Notes: generated by a model from the sequence alone, not told the origin. Shown: positions 24,011-35,868, counted from the stretch's first letter. The stretch is 64,000 nt of DNA from Calliopum simillimum (GCA_951812925.1 OX638370.1:29875964-29939963); one strand, 5' to 3'. Numbers and translations are program-made.

Positions 24011-25866
24011 TTTCCACTGCTATCCAACACACACAGATGACGGTATGCTCCATTTGAATTCAATTACTTGATATAACTTTTGAAGCATGTTATTAAATTT
24101 TTTTCGAATATTATTTAATTTGTTCGACGACTACCAATCACAAGTGATATTATCGTAATCCGTTAATTTTCTTAGATGTTTTTGTCACAAATAAAATTTC
24201 GGTTCCTCGGATAGTATTTAAAACATATACTCATATTTGTAATTATGGCTACTATAATTTGGACCATAAAATTCGGACTTGAACCGGAAATTTTGACTTA
24301 AACTTTTTCCGAAATTGGAGTTCTATATAAAATGGGAACTATAAAATGAAATTCTGTACCAAAACTATAAAATATGAAATACACTTGAGATTTGAGCTTA
24401 CATATGTAGAAATTTCGCTGGAAACTCAAACAATAAGCTTGAACATATACTTTTCAAAATTCAACATAACCACTGATCCTTTTGAAAATCAATTACCAAT
24501 ATAAAATTTTCCTCTCACTAACACACCACTGTTATGCGCCATATAGAAGTGACCAATATCGCACACGGACACATCACTAACTCTGATTTAACTGAATTCT
24601 ATTCCATTTTACTTTAACTTCGCCAAAAGATGATGATGCCGCAAATCAAAAGCTCATATCGTATATTTTATAGCCATAGATATGCTAAGAATCTAGCAAG
24701 CGTCTAAATCGCCTAAATGGTATACACTAACATTACAACAAAGTGGACAGCAACAACAAGAGAAATACAAAATGGTAATAAAAAGCCAAGGCTTTTGTAC
24801 TTTAGCCGACAAACAGAAAAAAAAAAAACGCTATGTACCACAATGCTATCGAAGCATGTCCAGTTGTAATTTGCATAAAGTAGAAGAGAAACCCAACACA
24901 CAGCCATGTGCGCTGAGTCAGCGCAAAAGATCATCAGGCGAAGATCAGACCGAAGATCAATGTAAAGATAAGTGAAGCCTGCGCTTGCTATTGCAAGCTG
25001 AGCTGTTGTCCCCCAAAGGGATGTAAAGCAGCTCCCCATATTGCAGCGCAAACGTACGTACGTACAGTGAGTGGAGTGTAGTGCGCAGTGTAAAGATCGC
25101 AATCAGCTAAAATGCCAAGGCATCTAAATAGATATAGTGATCAGTGATCAATAAAATACAACATGATGTTGTCCATTGCCCATTCTAGTTTTGGGTGATC
25201 GTAGGTGATCATCGAAATGAGAAGGAAGAGTTTTTCTGTATAAGACAGTAAGAAGCAAAGCGATACAAATTGCACAGAGAGAAGTTATATTCTTTAAGAT
25301 TCCATTAGAGGTATTTAGTCAGAGTAAATGACAATCTTAGCTTTTTTGGAAGGCCTCAAAATAACAAATCGCCCATTATAAATATAAGCAACATACAGAT
25401 TTCATGGCAATAGTTTGTCAAAATATCAAAAACCTGAAGGTTACCTTATTCTTCAATATACATTTTTTTTTTTGCAGTAGAGTCAAAGATGTCTCTTCGA
25501 ATTATAATAACTGATTTTATTGTTTTTTTATTTAGTTAGTTGCACATATTAAATACACGGTTCATTATTCCAGAAGATTCTTCAAGCGCAACTGGTACTT
25601 TCAATCACGCACCTTTTAGAAAATTGAACAGGGTACCAACAAATTTTCAAAGGCATTCAGAACGAAAGTGGCATCCTCATGTTAAAGACGGTGAAATAAT
25701 TTTTAAGACACTCAGCAACTCAGTGTAATTTTTATGTTAGGGCCTAGGCCCGGGGATTTTGACTAAAAAAGAAACCTTAAGCCGTAAACATAAATATTAA
25801 GTTGCGCATTCGATAGTAGGCCCAGATCTATCATTAGCGCACAGACCTACGTGCCTTAGAAATGAC
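24011..25866. other. Unique-looking DNA with a very GATC-dense segment
   Basis: No gene is supported. Between 24928 and 25213 GATC occurs about eight times (for example AGTGATCAGTGATCAATAAA near 25140), with short CGTACGTACGTACAG near 25050. The minus frame at 24713-25102 is Cys- and hydrophobic-rich and lacks homology. The 62-codon plus frame at 25540 is unrecognised. Confidence 0.4.
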
Positions 25867-25868
25867 TA

Positions 25869-26228
25869 GTGATGAGCAAAATAAGACTTAGTCTTGAGTC
25901 TTGTTCTTGGTAATTTTTGCAAGACCAAGGCCAAGACTGCTATGATCTTGATCTTGGTCTTGCTTACCATAATCGTCAAGACCAAGACTGCTTTTCAGTC
26001 TTTGAAATTTATAGTTTAAGTTGTTTCACGCTCGTTTCGAAGATAGAATCATCTCTCAATTTGAATTTTGGCATCTTAAAAATCCAACTGCTTTGGAAAA
26101 ATATGGTTTTGAAATTTTGAATACTCAATATCTCGGAAAATTTTTTCAAGACCAAGACCAAGACTTAATGTGCAAGAATAAGACAAAGACCAAGACTGCT
26201 ATCGTCTTGGTCTTGGTTTGCTCATCAC
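25869..26228 (+). mobile_element. Family B TIR element with CTTGGT repeats, copy 1 (360 bp)
   Basis: The ends GTGATGAGCAAA and TTTGCTCATCAC are inverted repeats flanked by TA (25867-25868, 26229-26230). Just inside each end are short runs of CTTGGT/CTTGTT on the left and CAAGAC(CAAGAC) on the right. In the middle is a conserved core of about 150 bp (ATTTATAGTTTAAG, TTTCACGCTCGTTTCGAAGAT, TTTTGGCATCTTAAAAATCC, ACTGCTTTGGAAAAATATGG). The core and ends recur at 35869-36314 and, with giant arrays, at 28940-30591 and 40230-42545. No coding capacity. Confidence 0.85.
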
Positions 26229-26329
26229 TAGAACTGGCAATAACGCATTGGATAAAAGTTGATCAACTTCTCAAGGATCCAATGTTCATTATTATTGTTT
26301 GAAGGCTTTGGATTGTAATAAGACTTTTC

Positions 26330-27870
26330 TATAAAAACAGTTCCCGACTATCTATAAATCTTGTTACTGCCGTGGGATAAATATTGCCAAGTACATAACA
26401 CATGCTCTGTTGTTTCCGAGTTCTCTTCACAGAGTCTACAGAAATCGTCGTCAACCTGACATAGTTTCACTGTATGTTTTTATATATTTTTTACTGAGGT
26501 TTAAAATAACTTCTAATTAATCTGTTTGCATGCCGTATTCTTTCTTGGGATCTCCAGTTTCGGCTGTTTTCTTTCCATTTCCGGATCAGGTTATTTTTAA
26601 AGCTGTTGTGCGTTTTGGGTCTATGAAAGTATTGAGTGCGCCTCTCTTGGCTAACCAACATTTTTTCATTGCCTTCATGCCCCTCGTTTCCTATTACCCA
26701 GATTAAAGTCAAACCACTCCTCCTGGATAAGGCTTGAAGAAGTTCAAAACCATTCCAGACAAGCTTTGAGTGCTTATCGGTGCCGGAAGTGCCCGTAAGC
26801 AGAAATGCTTTGGCGCACAACTCTAAAGCGTGAACCTCCGTCTGAAAAATAGAATCTGTTTTTCCCATTGCAACTGCTTTTTGGAATCTTGGTCCCACAA
26901 CTCCAGCTCCTGCGCTACCATTTTACATTTTGCGCCCATCGCTGAACCATAATAGTGAGCCCTGTCTTATATTTATATCATTCCTTCTCTAATTACCACG
27001 GTCATTGATGACCACTTTGAATTTTCTGGAAAAAGTAATCTTTTTACCGCTCTTATCAGAGACTGCTATACATGGTGTATTTCAGAACACATCCTGTTAG
27101 ATTGCCTTCTTTGAATTCTTTTTTCTTAAATATAATGTGAAGAGGAGAAAGTTCCGTAAGTATTCCTAGAGCAACTGTCGAGCACGTCCTTAATGACACT
27201 CAAGTAGGCAATATCCTGTATAGTTCCTTCTGAGCCTTTACTTAGTCTACCTTTGGCCATTATGTCATGAGACTATGACATCATTTTTGGGGCAGTCCAC
27301 ATGTTTTACCTAGCAGCCTTTGGCAAGTTTAAGTTAAGATCTAGTTGCATTCCTTAAGCTAAGGTAGAGTCAAATCTGTCTCTAACCATAATTTTATGAT
27401 CATCAGCAATTGTTGGACCTCGAACTTGTGATCATCGAGAATTTTTGATTATTCGTCGAAGACTAGTATCCATTAGAGTGGTGACAGCACGCCTCCCTGG
27501 GGGCATCCTTAAGTTGTCCTCACAATTTGTCTTTCTGTATCCGCTTCATAGTTAGCACTTCTGTTTTTAAGCATGTTGAGAACCCAATCAATGATCATTT
27601 TCGATAGTTCCTTTTAAGTCATTGTTTTCTCAATTGACTTAAATGTGCGTTTCTCTTCACAGCTTCCTCATTAATCGACGACAGAAGTTTTTTAGGGATA
27701 TCTGCGATTTGCTCTTTATTCCTAACATTTGCTTGAAAAAAATTACCTCTAAAAGTGATAGTCTTACGCACTTTTCGAGTACTTTAAAGGATAGCCAACA
27801 ATAAATCATTATCACTAACCCTGGCAGCCACTTTAAAAGCCTGTCCATCTTTTTAGTACAAGACGCCTAT
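26330..27870 (-). pseudogene. Jockey-like LINE remnant (RT, RNase H-like region, zinc knuckle)
   Basis: On the minus strand, in order: KVAARVSDNDLLLAIL and KLLSSINEEA near 27840-27660; ELSKMIIDWVLNMLKNRSAN near 27610; CPQGGVLSPL then a stop and W near 27510, the classic RT box of Jockey-type LINEs; IADDHKIMVRDRFDSTL near 27400, where the YADD catalytic box has Ile for Tyr; the RNase H-like FQTEVHALELCAKAFLL...SKLVWNGFELLQALSRR...GHEGNE at 26898-26600; and CRLCEENSETTEHVLC near 26420, the C-terminal zinc knuckle. Stops and frameshifts separate all blocks. The 5' half (gag, endonuclease) is missing. Confidence 0.85.
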
Positions 27871-28937
27871 AAACGACTCATTAACTCTCCTCTTTTACGC
27901 GGCAGCAACAAATAGGCTTTGTATTTTCGGAATACAAGAGAAGAAAGAAGTTCGAGATTTTTAAGTGGGTAATAAAAAATTTTAAAGAAATTTTATCTGT
28001 GTGGCGTCGACCACTATTGTACAATCGCCCGCAATTGAAATCAGTCAAAAAAAAAAGAGGTAGAATATTTGCGGAAAAATTTCCATAAAGAAAATACCAA
28101 TACGTAAAACAGTAATGAACGAACATCTGTCCCACCAAAGCATCGTTTCGGCAAATTATGCTATGACTATATGCTACGTGATCGCATGCCAAACACCAAA
28201 TGTCCAGATTCCAACCATGTGGATGTTACAATTGCACAAATTGTTTTCTGTTCAGACGACGATCCAAATGAAAAACCAAAAACAAAAACATCCGCAGCTT
28301 TCTGCCATGATCATGATCATTTGTTTTAATGATGTTTACTAACTACATTATCACGTTCAGACTGCTGCTGCTCTTACTGATGATGACAGCGGGTAAAGCA
28401 TAAATTATTATTGATGAACTTGGAGTGCGCGCACAAACAGACAGCCAAACAGGCAGACAGACAGACATAGTCGATTTGTCCAGAAATATTTATTCGCCTT
28501 AATAGACATCAACACGTCCCAAAAGGATATTTTTATTTCCACCGTTTCAATTCAATTCTTGTAGTTTTGTTATTGTTATTATTTAATTTTTTTTTTATTT
28601 TTTCGTAGTGTGTAGAGTGGAGTGTGTTGTACGCAACGCCCATTTGGGCACACCCCCTTGAATTTATTCGCAATGTAATGTGAATATCAAAAAGCAACCA
28701 ACAATGAAGATGGAGACTTTTCTGTGTTTTCGTACGTGCTGCCAACGATCGTGTGAAACGTCGTCTTTCGGAGTTACGATGATGATACCCTACAATAAGT
28801 ATACACTGGCGCTAAGGATAGCAAGAGTTGTCACTTGAAGTCACAGTGCTGGCTTGGAGATTTTCAGAATAAATTTAGTGTTTTGGTACAGATCACTTCT
28901 AACAGATAAAATTGGCAGGAAAACTTATGTAAACTTC
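27871..28937. other. Gene-less unique-looking DNA
   Basis: Contains GATC-bearing words (CATGATCATGATCATTTG near 28305), a short CAGACAG-type microsatellite at 28440-28470 and T runs at 28580-28600. Open frames on both strands are short and unrecognised. Family B copy 3 begins at its right edge. Confidence 0.4.
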
Positions 28938-29079
28938 TAGTGCTGATCAAGACAATCTTGGTCTTGGATATTAAGACTTGATCTTGATTTTGAGCTTTGG
29001 TTTTGGGTATTAAGTCTTGGTCTTGGTTTTGATTTTGGTCTTTTTCTTTGACTCTGTCTTTGCTTTTCTCTTTTCCTTT

Positions 29080-29848
29080 TTCTTTGTCTTTGTGTTTCGT
29101 ATTTTGTATTTTATATTTTGTATTTCATATTTTGTATTTTTTTTTTTTATTTTGTATTTTGTGTTTTTTATTTTGTATTTTGAATTTTGTTTTTGTATTT
29201 TGTATTTGGTATTTTGTATTTTGTATTTTGTATTTCGTATTTCGTATTTCGTATTTTGCCTTTGTCTTTTGACTTTTGTCTTTTGTCTTTTGTCTTTTGA
29301 CTTTTGTCTTTTGTCTTTTGTATTTTGTATTTTGTCTTTTGTCTTTTGTCTTTTGTCTTTTGTCTTTTGTCTTTTGTCTTTTGTCTTTTGTCTTTTGTCT
29401 TTTGTCTTTTGTCTTTTGTCTTTTGTCTTTTGTCTTTTGTCTTTTGTCTTTTGTCTTTTGTCTTTTGTCTTTTGTCTTTTGTCTTTTGTCTTTTGTCTTT
29501 TGTCTTTTGTCTTTTGTCTTTTGTCTTTTGTCTTTTGTCTTTTGTCTTTTGTCTTTTGTCTTTTGTCTTTTGTCTTTTGTCTTTTGTCTTTTGTCTTTTG
29601 TCTTTTGTCTTTTGTCTTTTGTCTTTTGTCTTTTGTCTTTTGTCTTTTGTCTTTTGTCTTTTGTCTTTTGTCTTTTGTCTTTTGTCTTTTGTCTTTTGTC
29701 TTTTGTCTTTTGTCTTTTGTCTTTTGTCTTTTGTCTTTTGTCTTTTGTCTTTTGTCTTTTGTCTTTTGTCTTTTGTCTTTTGTCTTTTGTCTTTTGTCTT
29801 TTGTCTTTTGTCTTTTGTCTTTTGTCTTTTGTCTTTTGTCTTTTGTCT
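29080..29848 (+). repeat. Heptamer satellite, TTTTGTA grading into TTTTGTC
   Basis: The left 180 bp is an irregular (TTTTGTA)n array with variants; from about 29265 it becomes (TTTTGTC)n, almost perfect for about 500 bp. A 7-bp unit shifts frame every copy, so three turns give a repeating 7-residue peptide (LLSFVFC) in all three frames. This creates long open frames of up to 367 codons that are not genes. Confidence 0.95.
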
Positions 29849-30103
29849 TTGTCTTGGTCTTGGTCTTGGTCTTGGTCTTGGTCTTGGTCTTGGTCTTAGT
29901 CTTGGTCTTGGTATTGGTCTTGGTCTTGGTCTTGGTCTTGGTCTTGGTCTTGGTCTTGGTCTTGGTCTTGGTCTTGGTCTTGGTCTTGGTCTTGGTCTTG
30001 GTCTTGGTCTTGGTCTTGGTCTTGGTCTTGGTCTTGGTCTTGGTCTTGGTCTTGGTCTTGGTCTTGGTCTTGGTCTTGGTCTTGCTCTTGGTCTTGGTCT
30101 TGA
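29849..30103 (+). repeat. Hexamer satellite (CTTGGT)n
   Basis: About 42 copies of CTTGGT run head to tail with very few changes (one CTTAGT, one ATTGGT, one CTTGCT). It joins the heptamer array abruptly at about 29849. The same hexamer is the short internal motif of family B elements at 25869 and 35869. Confidence 0.95.
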
Positions 30104-30248
30104 CCTTAGAGAAAAAATAGGAAATAATAGATAATTGCTAAAGGGTGTTTAGTAAGCGAAAATTTCAAAATTAATTTTGTTTAAGCAGTTGGTACCTTAA
30201 GATACCTAATTCCATATTGAGAGATGACATTATGTTATGACAACCTTG

Positions 30249-30411
30249 CAGTGGCGGATCCAGCACTATCAAGAGGGGGGCCGATTGACTACATTTCTAG
30301 ATAATAACAGAATGATTTTAAAATCTTGACATATAATTTAAAAAAAAATGTATTCACTTGGTTTGAGAGGGGGGGCCGATCGGCCCCATCGCCCCCCTGG
30401 ATCCGCCACTT
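30249..30411. mobile_element. 163-bp hAT-type MITE inside a family B core
   Basis: Left end CAGTGGCGGATCCAG at 30249, right end CTGGATCCGCCACT to 30411. The 8-bp flanks are CAACCTTG (30241-30248) and TAACCTTG (30412-30419), a 7/8 match that fits a hAT target duplication. GGGGGGCCGATxG near each end extends the inverted repeat. Removing it restores the continuity of the family B core (compare 42400-42440), which confirms the boundaries. Confidence 0.8.
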
Positions 30412-30591
30412 TAACCTTGTTAACTATAAATGACCATAGGCGAATAGCAGTTGTGGTCCTGATTATCATTTGAATACGACTAGGACCAAAACCATAGCAG
30501 GCTTGATCTTAGCCTTGGAATTATTTCAGGGTATTGAACTTGGTCTTGGTTTCAAAGAATTGCCAAGACTAAGACTGATTTTGCTCATCAC

Positions 30592-31379
30592 TATAAACTT
30601 CACTTCTCTGATTTGTAGTTAAATGCAAAAAAAACTCACCCGATCGACTATAATCTCCCATATTACTTTTCCTCCTTTTTGCTAGCGAAGGGGGATATGC
30701 TCTCCAAGAATTTTACTTTTTGCTATTGCTACCAAGAACATTCACCAAAGAACACGAGCGCTTGCGCAATTGTAACATTCCAACAGTACGAAAATACAAA
30801 GTCTCTCTGTTGCACCATCTATCCACGACCGCCTGTGGTTTCTTCTTCCCAACTGCCCCAAAACTTGCAAGAACACAGTTGTGTCGGCATCACAGGTGAT
30901 AACTAAAGGCTCTGATGCTAATGTGATTACAGCCTTTAAGTTTATAAACATCACTTGAAAGTGTATGCCTGCCTGGTGATCATGATGATGATGATGAAGA
31001 TGACGATTATTTACTCGATTGCCTTATGCTGCCAAATGTAGGATGGCAGTAGGCAGCAGCCTCTTCTTCCTTTTTTTTTGCATTTATTTTATTATTATGA
31101 TTTTGTTTCTTATTAGCTGCGCCGCGGTAAAACTTCAACTGTTGTGGATTCTTTTCTTTTGGGGTAATTTTTTATTTTTATTTCTTGTTTTTTCTTGTGA
31201 GGGAATCTCCTTTCAGTTTTGGTGTCGAACTGTCTTGCATAACAAGGATTTTAATGTTGGTTGCTCTGTAGGGTTTTGCTTTGCAAATGTTATTTAGTTC
31301 AGACAATTGATTTGAATTGGTGTAGTGTACAGTGGGATGAATTCGGTTTTAAGCTATAAAACTGAATTTTCTTTTCAAC
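30592..31379. other. Gene-less unique-looking DNA
   Basis: A GC-moderate patch at 30690-30960 carries short frames on both strands with no recognised domain. GATCATGATGATGATGATGAAGATG at 30978 is a short trinucleotide tract. No gene is supported. Confidence 0.35.
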
Positions 31380-32271
31380 ATTAACGAACCTTTTTGCCGC
31401 AAGCCGGGGTAGCCGTCGGTGCTCAGGGTTCGTATACAAAATGTATTCCACGGCAAGGAAATAAACACTTTTCACTTCACTGGTCTTAATTCACTAGTTT
31501 TATTTCTCCAGGAAAGCACTTTTAAAAACGGATTAATCTATTAGAAATACGGTAAAAATACGGGTAACAAATTGGCTGTAAATGATGAAAGAAGACTAAG
31601 ACGTGAATAAAAAACGTCAACCGAACCAGTAGTCGTGCAACCACTACCTTCCTGTGGACTTTCGCGTCGCCAGTCTAAGTTTCCGTCCGGTTGTCAGGAT
31701 TCAAGGGAGTCGTGCCACCGCTGTCTCTCCGTAGTCCTCTGCTGTTCCGTCCTTGTTTGTTTACGAGAGCCCGCTTCACCGCTACACTCTCGGGTCAGTT
31801 GAGGAAATTCTTTGGAAAACAAAGGCTACGGTCTTACTCAGTGTCCACTGATACGTGTGTATTGGTTTTTCTTGAAGGTCTCGGTTTCGTCCAAGGATAG
31901 TTGAAATATTCACAAAACACGTCTTACCTCGTTGGTGGTTGGATTTCTAGAGAACGATACCATCGCCGGAACTTGTATTCCACTATTCTACTTATTTTCA
32001 TCCACGATCAGCTGTTTCCTTTCATCGATAGTATTTGACACTTACTGTTTCGTTACCAAGCTTGCTGCTGCACGCGATAATCATTTAACTCTTGTCCAAC
32101 TGACTATCAAACGGTTGCACGATAAGTTTGTCAAACCATTTGGATGTGATTGTCCTAAAAATATCTACAGGTAGTATTTGTTTTTCTTTCATTTCACTGA
32201 TATAAAGTATTTGATAAATAAAAACCGGGTACAAGGCATAAAGTAAAACACCAACAAGACGTATTATGTGT
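31380..32271. other. Unidentified GC-richer segment, possible TE part
   Basis: Base composition differs from the surroundings (for example GCCGCAAGCCGGGGTAGCC near 31398 and a CGTCGCCAGTC region near 31665). Frames at 31691-31900 and 31932-32174 are open but match nothing I recognise. Together with 33397-34020 it may be one element interrupted by the palindrome at 32272-33396. CCGG occurs on both sides of that insertion (32225 and 33397), which may be a coincidence. Confidence 0.3.
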
Positions 32272-33396
32272 TTTGCGATGTTTAGCGCGAATCAAATCTC
32301 AGAATTGCTCTATCGTGTATAGTTTATGAGATATTGTAACCTAAAGACCAAAAAAAGTCGTTTTTTGCCATTTTCTGAAGCTATATAACTATGTAACATA
32401 TCATTTATTCATCAAATATGGCTTAAATACGTAAAAGCCCCAATCTTTTTCTTTAAAACCTATTTTAAATTATATTTATATCTTCATGCTTCTAAGAGAT
32501 ATCGTAGGCCGAAATATTGTCAAAACGGGTTTTTTGCACTTTTGTGTCTTTTTAGGTTAGGATATCTTTGAGGAAAAAAAAGATATCAACATAATTTAAA
32601 AAAGGTTTTAAAAGATTAAGACTTTAAAGTTGTTTGCCAGACTTAACGAAATTAAAATTTCTTTCACATTTTAAACATGTTCAACCAACCGACCATTTCA
32701 AAATTCGGCCGTATGCCATACACGTGTCAAACGGCTGAATTTAGAAGTAGTCGGATCGTTGAACATGTTTAAAATGTGAAAGAAATTTAAATTTCGTTAA
32801 TTCTGGTAAACAACTTTAAAGTCCTAATCTTTGCCTTTAAAACCTTATTTAAATTATGTTGATATCTCAAAGATATCCTAACCTAAAAAGACACAAAAGT
32901 GCAAAAAACCCGTTTTGACAATATTTCGGTCTACGATATCTCTTAGAAGCATGAAGATATAAATATAATTTAAAATAGGTTTTAAAGGAAAAGATTGGGG
33001 CTTTCACGTATTTAAGCCATATTTGATGAATAAATGATATGTTACATAGTTATATAGCTTCAGAAAATGGCAAAAAACGACTTTTTTTGGTCTTTAGGTT
33101 ACAATATCTCATAAACTATACACGATAGAGCAATTCTGAGATTGGATTCGCGCTAAACATCGCAAAACACATCGATTGTGATTATTTTAATTTTTGTTTA
33201 ATGTAGTTAAAAAAATTTTTTTTTTCTTTTTGTATGGGAAAATGCCCCAATTGGAAAAGCGATTTTCTCAAAATTTAGTCGAGGAGTCACGAGTGAAAAT
33301 TTTTTTATACATCATTTGAACGATAAGTAAACAGAATCTGGAAAAAAATTTGATGTGCTACGACGTCCGATTTAGAACGGGTTAAGGCACACCGTG
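32272..33396. mobile_element. Family C long palindrome, copy 1 (left arm truncated)
   Basis: The left arm from GTGTTTTGCGATGTTTAGCG (about 32275) to about 32725 is repeated in inverse order from about 32740 to 33180, including CTCTATCGTGTATAGTTTAT and GACTTTTTTTGGTCTTTAGG. The right arm continues to AAGGCACACCGTG at 33396, while the matching outer 200 bp of the left arm is missing. The complete version is at 45355-46740. There is no coding capacity; the whole element could fold into a long hairpin. Confidence 0.85.
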
Positions 33397-34020
33397 CCGG
33401 TTTTCATTCTTTTATTCAACAAAATTCTTAAGATAACGGTACCTTATTTACATATGTATTTGCGCGCGTTATAATTTGGTTCGAACGTCCTGCCTTTACA
33501 GTATCGGATTGGTTCAATACCGTTTCAACTAAATACCCCTAATTACCATGTTTCACACTCTCACAGTATCGCCTTGGCTCAATACAGTTCTAACTGAATA
33601 CCCCTAGTTACTATGATTTCTGGCTCTCACAATATCGGCTTCACTCAATATCGTTCTACCTGAATACTCCTAATTACTATGATTGCTCGCAGTATCGGAT
33701 TGGCTCAATAACGTTCTTACTAAATACCACTAATTTCTATGTTTACCACCTTCACAGTATCGGTTTGACTCAATACCATGCTAACTAATGCCACTAACTA
33801 CTATGCTCACCACCTTTACTCGCTACCGGTCGCCGCTATAATGACAACATTTGCCGCCTACACTGAGGTTATAATCATCCCAACTCACCTCGGTGTGGTG
33901 AACAGCTGATTGCGGGGACAGCTGTTAACTGGTGTTGCCACATGTTACTTAAACTATTGTGCTTAATCTATAAAACTATCGTCCAACTATTTTGTTGGTT
34001 TTCCTCAAATTTCTTATTAT
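33397..34020. repeat. Tandem repeat, about 63-66 bp x 5, in an unidentified element
   Basis: From about 33498 to 33815 five units share ACAGTATCGGxTTGGCTCAA, TACCGTTCTAACTAAATACC and CTAATTACTATG. Unit identity is about 80 percent by eye. The following 200 bp contains CACCTCGGTGTGGTGAACAG and ACAGCTGTTAACTGGTGTTG. It may be the end of the element begun at 31380. Confidence 0.6.
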
Positions 34021-35866
34021 ACTAATAAACACATTTCGAATTTAAATTCAATAATCGATAAAAAATAAATATGTGGAGGCGTCAAACACGCGACTTGTCA
34101 CCTCACACAACTTCCATTGAAATCTTTGACAAAATTTGACACCAAAATCTTTATACCTAGACGCCTTTCGTTTCAGCAAATCGTTTATTTTTTAATTTGA
34201 TATTTAAAGAAAATGTCCACTGTCCATAAGGATTAACTTCTAATATAACAAAACACGAGAATTAAAAAAGTCTGAATAAATTTCAAAAATCTTTTCTCCC
34301 GCAACTTATTTAAATCGCTATGTCGAAAAGCCTCATCAGTAGTGAGTTTTTAATCCTTAATGGAATTCTTAAAGATATCAGATATATGATCTTGTAGCTT
34401 TTTCTATAATTTTTTTTTTCTCTTGTCCAGATGTTGAAGAATGAGCTGTCTGTTCGTCGGTCTGTTTTTCTCGTCATATATTTGTAGCAGCGTATAGGTG
34501 CTTCCGCTATCTTCTGCATAAGCAAAAGATTAAAAAGCGGCTATTACCATTTGCCTTTGCCTTTCGTTGTCTTCAAGCTGATTTTGAAATGGAAAGCTGC
34601 AAACCGTCCGTCCGTCCGTCTGTCTGTGTCATCTTCTTGTACTGAAATCGTTCAATACACGAATCTTCTTGGCTAAGATGTTTGGTTTGGTTGGTTTTAC
34701 AGTGTGCAGCTCTGCAAAAAAGTATAAATACTCGGTTTGGTAGGGCAGTGAATACACAGTTTTAATTCCTTTTGGCATAAATTCGTTTTTTTTTTTTTTT
34801 TGGGTTTTTGATTTTTGAACGCGATCATTCATTTCGGCAACGTATTGGAGGCGGTTTCAGTTGAAATCTAATTTGCCTGCAGGCGGTATGTTGTTGCTTT
34901 ATTTTTGTTGTTGTTGTTGTTTGTGTTTTGTGCATTAAAATGTTTTCGGATTATTTTTTTCGATTTTTGTGCGACTCACAAAGTGTGCCAGAGATTTTCG
35001 TACCAAAGTTAGAGTTTTTAGACCATTCGCGGAAACATGCGATTTTTCTCAATATTTACAACAAAAAGCAAAATGTCTGAAAATAATATTTCATGCTGCC
35101 ATTTACAAAATCATCTGATGATTTCTCAAGTCAACCCGACACCCTTATTTCTACGACCCTCTTGCGAAATTTAAAAAAACCGGAAGAGAAAAAAATCAAA
35201 GTCCACCATAGAGCACCAAGCGTTTATAACTTTCCAAAGCAAACAACCACCAAGCAAAGCGAAATAAGCGTAACATATGAATGTAACCTACCTACCAACC
35301 ATCCATCTTTCAATTATTGTAAGCTGAGGCCAATTTTAAATAACAAACTCAAAAAAATTTTTCAATTTCGAACGTCAAGATAGCAGCTGCAAGGGCTGAA
35401 AGTGTCAAAAATGTTTGATTAAAATTTTTTTTTTTTTTTTTTTATTTCTTGCTATTGAAACTCATGAGTAAATGCTTTTCAATATTCCTTACCTACCATA
35501 TCTATCTATATGAGCGCTTACAGTAGCTGCTGCTGTTCAACCAAGCAAATGATGTTGGTTGGCTTTGGCATTTCATCTAAAAACTACTACTGCTGCTGCT
35601 GCTGCTGCTGCTACTGCCGTTCTAATGCTGACAACAACAGGAATCTTTTATTTTTTTTCACCAACGATTTTTGCACGCTTCACGCCAATTTATTCGGTTA
35701 TCAAATTGCACCAAGGCACAACGTTATAGAGAGCGAGCTGGCAGGCAGGCAGGGAGGCATCGAGTTGAACTGAAATGTTCGTTCGTCAACCTAGGAAAAG
35801 TAGACTGCTACAAAAAAAAATAATAATTTAAAAATGTAAAACGTTACCAGAGATTTAAAACTGACG
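34021..35866. other. Gene-less unique-looking DNA with microsatellites
   Basis: Short tracts only: CCGT repeats near 34607, TTG repeats near 34902, and a CTG tract near 35588-35612 coding for Cys or Leu runs depending on frame. A T run of about 20 lies at 35426. No gene is recognised. The 96-codon frame at 35093-35383 has no known domain. Confidence 0.4.
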
Positions 35867-35868
35867 TA

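Larger units (their letters stand above)
28940..30591 (+). mobile_element. Family B element, copy 3, with kilobase tandem-array expansion
   Basis: TA at 28938-28939 precedes GTGCTGATCAAGAC (a diverged version of GTGATGAGCAAAA), and the right end GATTTTGCTCATCAC stops at 30591 before TA. The family core is recognisable on the right (GCAGTTGGTACCTTAAGATACC near 30185 and AACTATAAATGACCATAGG near 30423, in inverse orientation to copy 1). Between left end and core the short CTTGGT motif has grown to about 1.1 kb of heptamer and hexamer arrays. The core is split by the hAT-type MITE at 30249-30411. Related copies are only 360 and 446 bp. Confidence 0.75.

Noticed and set aside
29017..30134. Open frames of 367, 276 and 207 codons
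   Set aside because: They only read through (TTTTGTC)n and (CTTGGT)n arrays, giving LLSFVFC and LVLVLV or LGLGLG repeats in every frame. This is expected of stop-free satellites, not of a protein.
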